Shown: positions 57,655 to 64,000 of the stretch, piece by piece
Position numbering within the stretch: position 1 is the stretch's first letter
How the letters are laid out: each line of letters begins with the position of its first letter
Source: Bradyrhizobium sp. AZCC 1610
GTDB lineage: Bacteria; Pseudomonadota; Alphaproteobacteria; Rhizobiales; Xanthobacteraceae
Assembly (NCBI RefSeq): GCF_036924515.1
Contig: NZ_JAZHRR010000001.1
Location: 3,505,001 to 3,569,000, forward strand
Length of the DNA: 64,000 nucleotides
Direction: 5' to 3'
Notes under the pieces: generated by a model
The model's database searches: none
Seen by the model: only the letters and a program-made list of their open reading frames with translations
What the model was told of the DNA's origin: nothing
Translations under genes and position numbers: made by a program

Positions 57655-58406
57655 GATCCGGTTTTCGCGGCCAGACCGCCGAAACGGCGTTCCCGCCTGG
57701 CATATTCGGCAATGGCGCTTTCGAGCGCGGCCTTGTCGAAATCCGGCCAGTGGATCGGCACGAACACGAGTTCGCTATAGGCCGCCTGCCACATCAGAAA
57801 GTTCGACAGCCGCTGCTCGCCGCTGGTGCGGATGATCAGGTCGGGATCGGGAATGTCTGGCGCATCGAGATAGCGGCCGAGCGCATCGGCGTCGATCGAT
57901 GCCGGATCGCGCTTGCCCTCCGCCACTTCGCGCGCCAGCCGTTGGGCGGCGCCGGCGATTTCCTGCCGCGATCCGTAATTGAATGCGACCACGAGATTGA
58001 GCTTGGTGTTGGCCCTGGTCAGTTCCTCGGCTTCGTTGAGCAGCGTACAGATGTCGGGCTCCAGCCCTTCCCGCTCCCCGATCACGCGCACGCGCACGCC
58101 GTCGCGATGCAGCGTCGCCAGATCGTTGCGGATGAAGCGGCGGAGCAGTCCGAATAGATCGCCGATTTCGGTCGCCGGCCGCGACCAGTTCTCGGAGCTG
58201 AACGAAAAGATCGTCAGATAGAGCACGCCGAGTTCATGGGCGGCGCGAACGACGCGACGCAGCGCCTCGACACCGCGGCGGTGGCCTTCGGCGCGCGGCA
58301 AGCCGCGCGCGGCCGCCCAGCGCCCGTTTCCGTCCATGATGATCGCCACATGCAACGGGACGGATCGATCCGGTCCTTCCGTGGCGGGGGCGGCGGCGTT
58401 CGGCAT
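57651..58406 (-). CDS. uppS: undecaprenyl diphosphate synthase
   Basis: UppS makes the C55 lipid carrier for peptidoglycan and polysaccharide export. The 251-residue cis-prenyltransferase shows [16 protein letters not shown] with Asp25, [20 protein letters not shown] and the C-terminal [19 protein letters not shown] segment (in part). It follows frr and overlaps cdsA. Confidence 0.97.
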   Translation of the reverse strand: MPNAAAPATEGPDRSVPLHVAIIMDGNGRWAAARGLPRAEGHRRGVEALRRVVRAAHELGVLYLTIFSFSSENWSRPATEIGDLFGLLRRFIRNDLATLHRDGVRVRVIGEREGLEPDICTLLNEAEELTRANTKLNLVVAFNYGSRQEIAGAAQRLAREVAEGKRDPASIDADALGRYLDAPDIPDPDLIIRTSGEQRLSNFLMWQAAYSELVFVPIHWPDFDKAALESAIAEYARRERRFGGLAAKTGS

Positions 58407-58448
58407 TATCTGAATTCCAGCACCAATCTCGATTCTTGAACGTTGCCG

Positions 58449-59012
58449 TCAAACGGTGAGGATTTCCTTTTCCTTCGCCGCAAGCAACTGATCGATTTCC
58501 GCAATCGTTCCGTCGGTCGCCTTTTGCACTTCGTTGGCGAGCCGTTCCTGATCATCTTCGGAAATCTCGTGATTCTTCTCGAGCTTCTTGACGATATCCA
58601 GTCCGTCGCGACGGACATGGCGGACCGCAACCTTGGCGGCTTCGGCGTATTTATGCGCGACTTTCACCAGTTCCTTGCGCCGCTCCTCGTTGAGCTCGGG
58701 AATCCGCAAGCGCAGCACCTGCCCTTCGGTCGCGGGCGAGAGGCCGAGGTTGGAATCAACGATCGCCTTTTCGACGGCCTTCACCATCGACTTGTCCCAC
58801 ACCTGCACCGAGAGCAGGCGTGGCTCCGGCACGCTGACGGTCGCGAGCTGGTTGAGGGGCATGTGCGAGCCGTAAGCCTCGACCTGCACCGGCTCCAGCA
58901 TGGACGCTGCGGCGCGGCCGGTCCGCAGGCCGCCCAGCTCGTGCTTGAGCGAGTGGGTGGCGCCTTGCATGCGGCGCTTCAATTCGTTGATGTCAAAACC
59001 GGGCGTGGGCAT
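58449..59012 (-). CDS. frr: ribosome recycling factor
   Basis: Frr splits post-termination ribosomes together with EF-G. The 187-residue product shows the typical [24 protein letters not shown] opening (given as family phrase), [19 protein letters not shown] and the [18 protein letters not shown] helix. It sits between pyrH and uppS, in the usual order. Confidence 0.97.
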   Translation of the reverse strand: MPTPGFDINELKRRMQGATHSLKHELGGLRTGRAAASMLEPVQVEAYGSHMPLNQLATVSVPEPRLLSVQVWDKSMVKAVEKAIVDSNLGLSPATEGQVLRLRIPELNEERRKELVKVAHKYAEAAKVAVRHVRRDGLDIVKKLEKNHEISEDDQERLANEVQKATDGTIAEIDQLLAAKEKEILTV

Positions 59013-59082
59013 AATACTCTCCCCTCCTTAGGAACCAGCCGCCGGCGCCTTAAAGCCTGCGGTTCGAAGCAGCACCGGCGTT

Positions 59083-59799
59083 TCAGCCAGCGACCACCGT
59101 GCCGTGGCCGGTCCCGCGCAGGATCGCGCCGATCGAACCTGGCTCGGCGATCGAGAACACGATGATAGGCAGTGACGTCTCGCGGGCAAGCGCGAATGCG
59201 GTCGCATCCATCACCTTGTAGTCGCCGGCAATCGCCTGCGAATGCGTCAGGCGATCGAAACGCTTGGCCGACGGGTCCTTTTTGGGATCGGCGCTGTAGA
59301 CGCCATCGACATTGGTGGCCTTGAGCACGGCCTGCGCCCCGATCTCGGCCGCCCGCAACACAGCTGTGGTGTCGGTGGTGAAGAACGGATTGCCGGTTCC
59401 GCCGCCCAGCAGGACAATTCGTCCCTCGGACAGGTATTTGTGCGCTGCACTGCGGGTGAATAGCTCGGAAATCTCGGGCATCACGAACGCCGATAGGGTC
59501 CGCGCCGGCGTCCCCTTGCGCTCGATCGCGGCCTCCAGCGCCAGGCAGTTCATTATGGTGGCGAGCATGCCCATGGTGTCGCCGGTCGGGCGCGACACGC
59601 CGCGCGAGGAAACTTCGACGCCGCGAACGATGTTGCCGCCGCCGATCACGACGGCCACTTCGATGCCGAGCTTCTTGGCCGCGATCAGGTCGTCGGCGAT
59701 ACGGTCAACGGTGGGCTGGTCAATGCCGAAGGAGTGGCTGCCGGCGAGATACTCGCCCGAGAGCTTGATCACGACGCGACGATAGACCGGCTCAGCCAT
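59083..59799 (-). CDS. pyrH: UMP kinase
   Basis: PyrH phosphorylates UMP to UDP and is a hexamer controlled by GTP and UTP. The 238-residue amino-acid-kinase-fold protein shows [37 protein letters not shown] and [16 protein letters not shown]. It lies between tsf and frr. Confidence 0.97.
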   Translation of the reverse strand: MAEPVYRRVVIKLSGEYLAGSHSFGIDQPTVDRIADDLIAAKKLGIEVAVVIGGGNIVRGVEVSSRGVSRPTGDTMGMLATIMNCLALEAAIERKGTPARTLSAFVMPEISELFTRSAAHKYLSEGRIVLLGGGTGNPFFTTDTTAVLRAAEIGAQAVLKATNVDGVYSADPKKDPSAKRFDRLTHSQAIAGDYKVMDATAFALARETSLPIIVFSIAEPGSIGAILRGTGHGTVVAG

Positions 59800-59830
59800 T
59801 GCTTATCGCTTCCTTGTCCCGCGCAGGTGA

Positions 59831-59854
59831 CTTCCGGCGCGTTTGCGCCGGAAG
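59831..59854 (-). other. intercistronic hairpin between tsf and pyrH
   Basis: A perfect 10-base stem, CTTCCGGCGC with GCGCCGGAAG, has a GTTT loop (59841-59844). No T-run follows on the minus strand, so it is more likely an RNA-processing or stabilising stem than a terminator. Confidence 0.6.
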
Positions 59855-59870
59855 ACGGTGACCGCAGCGG

Positions 59871-60797
59871 TTACTTCTTGCCGCTGGCCGCCGCGACCTC
59901 GGCTGCGAAATCGGATTCCTGCTTTTCGATTCCCTCGCCGAGAGCATAGCGCACAAATCCGGCAATCTTCACAGCCGCACCGATCTTGCCTTCGGCTTCC
60001 TTCACCGCCTGCGCGACCGACTTGCCCTTTTCGTCATGGATGAACGCCTGCTCCAGCAGGCAGACTTCCTTGTAATAGGTCTTCAGGCCGGACTCGACGA
60101 TCTTCTCGATCACGTTCTCCGGCTTGCCCTGCTGACGATACTTGTCGGCCAGCACATCCTTTTCGCGCTTCACGATTTCGGGGTCGAGGCCGGACGGATC
60201 CAGCGCCTGCGGATTGGTCGCAGCGACGTGCATGGCCAGCTGGCGGCCGAGATGCGCGAGCTCATCGGTCTTGCCCGATGATTCGAGCGCGACCAGCACG
60301 CCCATCTTGCCGGCGCCATCGATCACGGCGCCATGGATGTAGCTCGACACCACGCCCTGGCCGACTTCGAGCGAAGCCGCGCGGCGCAGCGTCATGTTCT
60401 CGCCGATGGTTGCGATCGCGTCCGAAATCGCGGTTTCGACCGTGACGTCGCCGACCTTGGCCGCCTTGATCTTCTCGACGTCGGCGCCGACCTCAAGCGC
60501 GACCTGGGCGATCATCTTGACGAGGCCCTGGAACTGCTCGTTGCGTGCAACGAAGTCGGTCTCGGAGTTGACCTCGACCACGACGCCCTTGGCGCCCGAG
60601 GTCGCCACGCCGATCAGGCCTTCCGCTGCGACGCGGCCGGCCTTCTTGGCGGCCTTCGACAGGCCCTTCTTGCGCAGCCAATCCTGCGCGGCCGGCATGT
60701 CGCCCGAAGTTTCGGTGAGGGCTGCCTTGCAGTCCATCATGCCCGCGCCGGTCGACTCGCGCAGTTCCTTGACCATCGCCGCAGTGATCGTTGCCAT
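59871..60797 (-). CDS. tsf: translation elongation factor Ts
   Basis: EF-Ts is the nucleotide exchange factor of EF-Tu. The 308-residue product shows [47 protein letters not shown] and [13 protein letters not shown]. It follows rpsB with a 9-base-stem hairpin between. Confidence 0.97.
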   Translation of the reverse strand: MATITAAMVKELRESTGAGMMDCKAALTETSGDMPAAQDWLRKKGLSKAAKKAGRVAAEGLIGVATSGAKGVVVEVNSETDFVARNEQFQGLVKMIAQVALEVGADVEKIKAAKVGDVTVETAISDAIATIGENMTLRRAASLEVGQGVVSSYIHGAVIDGAGKMGVLVALESSGKTDELAHLGRQLAMHVAATNPQALDPSGLDPEIVKREKDVLADKYRQQGKPENVIEKIVESGLKTYYKEVCLLEQAFIHDEKGKSVAQAVKEAEGKIGAAVKIAGFVRYALGEGIEKQESDFAAEVAAASGKK

Positions 60798-60897
60798 CGT
60801 CGAATATCCTTCTTGCCTGTTAGCCGCGGGCGCGGCGCGCGCTTTGCGCCGTGCCGCCGTCAGCTCCAGGGAATGCTCAGTCTTGAGGAACAGAGCC

Positions 60898-60919
60898 GGT
60901 GGCCGGAAAGCCGGCCACC
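60898..60919 (-). terminator. hairpin between rpsB and tsf, possible attenuator
   Basis: A perfect 9-base stem, GGTGGCCGG (60898-60906) with CCGGCCACC (60911-60919), has a four-base loop. It lies 11 bases after the rpsB stop. There is no clear T-run, so partial termination or processing, giving more S2 than EF-Ts, is possible. Confidence 0.5.
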
Positions 60920-60930
60920 CGGCGTATCAA

Positions 60931-61929
60931 TTATTCCGCTTCCGCGGTCAGCGTCTTGGCCTGAGCGACCCAGGCATCGGCCCGGCTCGGAAGACCAACC
61001 TCTTCGCCGATCTTGTGCGCGGTATCGTGGTCGAGCTCGGCGAGCTGCCAGTAGTGGAAGATGCCGAGGTCGTTGAGCTTCTTCTCGATCGCACCCGACA
61101 CGCCGGTGAGCTTCTTGAGGTTGTCGGCGGTGCCGCGCGGACCGGCCAGCCCCTGGAAGCCGGTCGGCTGGGGTGCTGCCGGAACTTCCTCGCGGGCCGG
61201 CTGAACGGCGGCGCCGATGTCGATGCCGTGATCACCCTGGGCGCGCGAGATGCCGTCGATGGCGGCGCGGGCAATCAGGTCGCAATACAACGAAATGGCG
61301 CGGCCGGCGTCGTCATTGCCCGGCACCACAAAGGTGATGCCCTTGGGGTCGGAATTGGTATCGACGATCGCGGCAACGGGAATGTTGAGCCGCTGCGCTT
61401 CCTGGATCGCAATGTCTTCCTTGTTGGTGTCGATCACGAAGATCATGTCGGGAAGGCCGCCCATGTCCTTGATGCCGCCGAGCGAACGGTCGAGCTTGTC
61501 GCGCTCGCGCTGCAGCGTCAGCCGCTCCTTCTTGGTGTAGGCACTGGCGTCGCCGGACGAGAGCACTTCGTCGAGATGACGCAGGCGCTTGATCGAGCCC
61601 GAGATCGTCTTCCAGTTGGTCAGCGTGCCGCCGAGCCAGCGCGAATTGACGAAATACTGCGCCGACCGCTTGGCAGCTTCGGCAACGCCGTCCTGCGCCT
61701 GGCGCTTGGTGCCGACAAACAGGATACGGCCGCCCTTGGCGACGGTGTCGGATACCGCCTTCAGCGCGGTGTGCAGCAACGGCACGGTCTGGGCGAGATC
61801 GATGATGTGGATGTTGTTGCGGGCACCGAAAATGAACTCCGCCATTTTCGGATTCCAGCGGTGCGATTGGTGACCAAAGTGCACGCCAGCTTCAAGCAAC
61901 TGACGCATAGAAAAATCGGGTAGCGACAT
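60931..61929 (-). CDS. rpsB: 30S ribosomal protein S2
   Basis: S2 binds the 30S head late in assembly. From ATG 61929 the 332-residue product shows [44 protein letters not shown] [13 protein letters not shown] and [13 protein letters not shown]. The C-terminal extension of about 80 residues, with a helix-hairpin-helix-like [19 protein letters not shown], is usual in rhizobia. The longer frame to 62067 is leader sequence. Confidence 0.97.
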   Translation of the reverse strand: MSLPDFSMRQLLEAGVHFGHQSHRWNPKMAEFIFGARNNIHIIDLAQTVPLLHTALKAVSDTVAKGGRILFVGTKRQAQDGVAEAAKRSAQYFVNSRWLGGTLTNWKTISGSIKRLRHLDEVLSSGDASAYTKKERLTLQRERDKLDRSLGGIKDMGGLPDMIFVIDTNKEDIAIQEAQRLNIPVAAIVDTNSDPKGITFVVPGNDDAGRAISLYCDLIARAAIDGISRAQGDHGIDIGAAVQPAREEVPAAPQPTGFQGLAGPRGTADNLKKLTGVSGAIEKKLNDLGIFHYWQLAELDHDTAHKIGEEVGLPSRADAWVAQAKTLTAEAE

Positions 61930-62033
61930 AGTGATGATTCTCCGGTTGGTTCCTCCGGAAACGTGTGAGCAAACGAGCCTTATGGCCCGGCTGCCACCGG
62001 ACGGCCTTTTGAGCCATGTTTCCGTGTGAGATG
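61930..62033 (-). promoter_or_regulatory. structured 5' leader of rpsB (candidate autoregulatory RNA)
   Basis: The leader of about 100 bases can close with CGGAAAC (62024-62018) and GTTTCCG (61962-61956). Within it ATGGC/GCCAT (62017-62013 with 61986-61982) and a CCGG/CCGG pair form an inner stem. The ribosome binding site GGAG lies just 3'. S2 represses rpsB-tsf in enterobacteria through its leader; whether this one does is inference. Confidence 0.45.
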
Positions 62034-62039
62034 GCGCGC

Positions 62040-62067
62040 TGTATAGCCGGATTCCAGCCAGAAGCAA
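62040..62067 (-). promoter_or_regulatory. promoter of rpsB-tsf
   Basis: TTGCTT (62067-62062) and TATACA (62045-62040) are 16 bases apart on the minus strand, giving a start near 62033. It would drive rpsB, tsf and possibly the long downstream cluster. Confidence 0.65.
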
Positions 62068-62069
62068 GG

Positions 62070-62099
62070 AAATAAGGCCGGATTTTCGGCCTTCCGGCC
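62070..62099 (-). terminator. terminator of the caspase-family gene
   Basis: On the minus strand GGCCGGA (62099-62093) pairs with TCCGGCC (62082-62076) and is followed by TTATTT. It lies between the caspase-family stop and the rpsB promoter. Confidence 0.55.
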
Positions 62100-62151
62100 T
62101 CGCGATTTAGGGCGCCTTCGGGCCAGATCCGATGATCCGGCCCGTTAACGA

Positions 62152-64000
62152 TCAGCATCGGGCACCCGGCGGGCACGCCCTGGCCGCCGCCGCCGGAGGC
62201 GCCGGACGCGCCGCTGGTGGCGGAGCAGCCATCCGGGGCGGCGGCGGTGGTGGTGCGGCCATCCTTGGTGGCGGCGGCGGCGCGGCCATCCGCGGGGGTG
62301 GCGCGGGCGGTGCGGCCATCCTTGGTGGCGGCGACGGCGCGGCCATCCGCGGCGGTGGCGCGGGCGGTGCGGCCATCCTTGGCGGAGGCGGTGGCGCGGC
62401 CATACGTGCAGGTGGCGGAGACGGCGCGGCCATCCTCGGTGCAGGCGATGGCGCGGCCATCCGCGGCGGTGGAGGTGCCGGAGTGATGCGGGATGCCGGC
62501 GGTGGTGGGCGGCCTTGCCGCCTGTACGGCCGACGGCGGCGGGCCTCGGCGCAATTCCGGCTGCTGTTGAGGTCTCGGAGCAACGGTAGCGCTCGGCTTC
62601 GGCGGCGCGGCGGCGCTGGGTGGCGGCGCGGTCACCCTTGGCTGCTGGCCAGCCGGAGCCGTCGCCCCGATGGCGGGCCTGGAGCCGGTAGCAGCGCTGG
62701 GTGCAGCCGGTGCGGCCGATCCCGGACGGGGCGCGCCCGGCGCAAGCCTTGCGTTCGGATTCACCGCCCCCGGCGATACCGCAGCGCTTGGAGGCGCGGC
62801 TGGCGCGCCCCTGGCGCCTGGAACCGGCAGGGCATTGATCCTCGGCGAGGGCTGTGTCGAAGGCAGCGTGCCTGGCGCGTTCGCCGGCTGCGTCGCGTTC
62901 GGCCTTCCGGTCGGTCCCGCAGGAGCGCCGGGCAAACCAGTTCTCACGGCAGGATTGATCGTAGCGCTCGGCGGTACCGGCGCTCTGCCCTGCTGGATCA
63001 GTGTTGCCCTCTGCGCGACGGCGGGCGGCAATGTCGGCGTGGCGCCACTACGCTGCGCCGGCGCAACTGTCTTCTCCGGGGAGCCGGGGCGTCCAATAGG
63101 CCTGGCGCCAACTCCGCCCGCAGGCAACGCCGGCTGCGGCGGCCTGTTGATCACGTTGTTGATGACGGTCCTGTTGTGGATGTTGGCGAAGATGATGTTG
63201 TTCGGCGGTGGCGCCACATAGCGCGGCGGCCTCACATAGACCGGTATCGGCACAAAGATCGGCTGCGGCAGGATGAACAACCCGATCGGCGGCGGCGGCG
63301 GCTCCAGCACCACGAAATCCTCCGGCGGCGGCGACAGGTAGTAGACCGGCGGCGGTGGCGGCGGGACAAAATCGAACTCGGGATCGCCGAAGGCCAGCAC
63401 CGGTCGATCGACATAGATGAACTCTTCCGGCGGCGGCGGCGGCACGTCGTAGTCGATGACGTCGAATGCCGGCGGCGGCTCCAGCGGCGCGGTGAGAATG
63501 GCAAGACGGCGGCGCGCGTCGGCGGCATGAGGCCCGCGCGGGTAGCGTTGCAGATACGACCAATAGGCGTTCGGAGTGTCGGCGCGGTAGGTGCGGCGCC
63601 ACGTGATCGCTTCGCGCCGCGCCGCCGCGATCGCCCTCACCCGCTTTGCCAGCGGATCGTCGGGATAGGCGCCGAGAAAATCCTCGTAGGCCGGCAGCGT
63701 GTCGCGCTCCAGCGCGGCGGCGTAGGCTTCCTGCACGCCGAGATCGCGGATCGGTTTGCTGCGGATGGCAGCGACCTGGTCCAGCGGCGGTGCTGCGGGC
63801 GCATCCGGTGCGCGCTCGAAGAATGTGAAGGCCGCGTCGACCTTCTGGCTGTCCCAGGGCACCTGCGCGCCCTTGCTCGCCTCGTTGACGCGAAGCCGCA
63901 CGCGATTGAAAACCTCCGGCAGCGGCAATCCGCCGGTCCGGATCATCTCGGCCAGCGACTGGGCGTAGATGCCGTACGATCCCTGCTCGGCCGGCGCCAC
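62152..64000 (-). CDS. caspase-family protein, 5' end outside the window, frameshift near 62508
   Basis: The visible part starts at the end of a caspase p20-like (C14) domain: GSYGIYAQSLAEMIRTGGLP, then FNRVRLRVNEASKGAQVPWDS, as in bacterial caspase-family proteins. TPR-like helices (LPAYEDFLGAYPDDPLAKRV) and a long Pro/Ala/Gly-rich region follow. Near 62508 the frame should change: removing one C of CCC joins AARP to PPPPASRITPAP, leads into about ten RMAAP-type repeats and ends ACPPGARC at 62152. The unshifted frame runs on without a stop into rpsB, which is not credible. The protein is probably exported; the substrate is unknown. Confidence 0.75.
62215..62470. repeat. in-gene minisatellite coding for RMAAP-Pro repeats
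   Basis: About nine or ten units of 24-33 bases, each with GGCGCGGCCATCC or a variant (plus strand), code on the minus strand for RMAAP followed by Pro-rich spacers. Unit length varies in multiples of three, so the frame is kept. Confidence 0.75.

Noticed and set aside
61892..62150. C-terminal extension of the caspase-family frame into rpsB
   Set aside because: The sequence crosses a terminator, the rpsB promoter and leader; the natural C terminus is in the shifted frame ending at 62152.
62215..62470. CRISPR array
   Set aside because: The units are adjacent, coding and multiples of three in length, without unique spacers; no cas genes are present.
62217..62486. plus-strand frame of 89 codons over the minisatellite
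   Set aside because: Repetitive DNA without stops gives open frames on both strands; only the minus strand fits a known protein type.

Overview
The window reads as a chromosomal segment of a high-GC alphaproteobacterium of the Bradyrhizobium / Rhodopseudomonas / Nitrobacter group (Nitrobacteraceae). The evidence is gene order (kdsA-pyrG-secG, ppiD-trpD-trpC-moaC, moeA-lexA-comEC, gltX-gltA, and lpxB back to rpsB), LpxI in place of LpxH, a GTTC-N7-GTTC type LexA operator, and several dispersed palindromic repeats and small secreted proteins of a kind I remember from that group. No rRNA, tRNA or CRISPR array was recognised.

Layout. 1-4.0 kb: end of a TPR-type protein, a secreted Cys protein, an HlyD-type membrane fusion protein with a small membrane partner, and an MFS exporter. 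4.0-7.7 kb (minus strand): secG, pyrG, a NIPSNAP-like gene and kdsA. 7.9-14.8 kb: an apparently leaderless XRE-cupin regulator, a GNAT enzyme, tpiA, then ppiD, trpD, trpC and moaC. 14.9-32.5 kb is an accessory block lying between moaC and moeA, which are neighbours in related genomes as I remember them. It holds a dCACHE-PAS-GGDEF-EAL protein, about 4 kb rich in repeats (REP palindromes, four copies of a double-hairpin repeat, a RAYT transposase element with two small non-coding relatives, gene remnants), a frameshifted LuxR gene, a translationally coupled fatty-acid desaturase / PhcB-like methyltransferase pair, a PEPxxWA-CTERM protein, two periplasmic-binding-type proteins, a C-terminal processing protease and a YihX-like phosphatase. 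32.5-37.9 kb: moeA, lexA with two SOS boxes, and comEC. 38-45.7 kb: small secreted proteins, a stand-alone glutamine synthetase, an NTF2-like protein, glnS divergent from gltX, and gltA. 45.7-62 kb is one long minus-strand envelope and translation cluster transcribed from 62 kb towards 45.7 kb: rpsB, tsf, pyrH, frr, uppS, cdsA, dxr, rseP, bamA, lpxD, fabZ, two inserted secreted-protein genes, lpxA, lpxI, lpxB. The right edge cuts a caspase-family gene with a proline-rich tandem-repeat tail.

Functionally the core genes couple translation (S2, EF-Ts, Frr) and UMP kinase to isoprenoid, phospholipid, lipid A and outer-membrane protein assembly, while kdsA supplies Kdo. The accessory block combines sensing (c-di-GMP, LuxR) with a possible fatty-acid methyl-ester signal pathway.

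Three genes (LuxR, bamA, caspase) each appear to carry one extra base in a run of two or three identical bases. As bamA should be essential, base-calling error has to be weighed against real mutation before any of the three is called dead.
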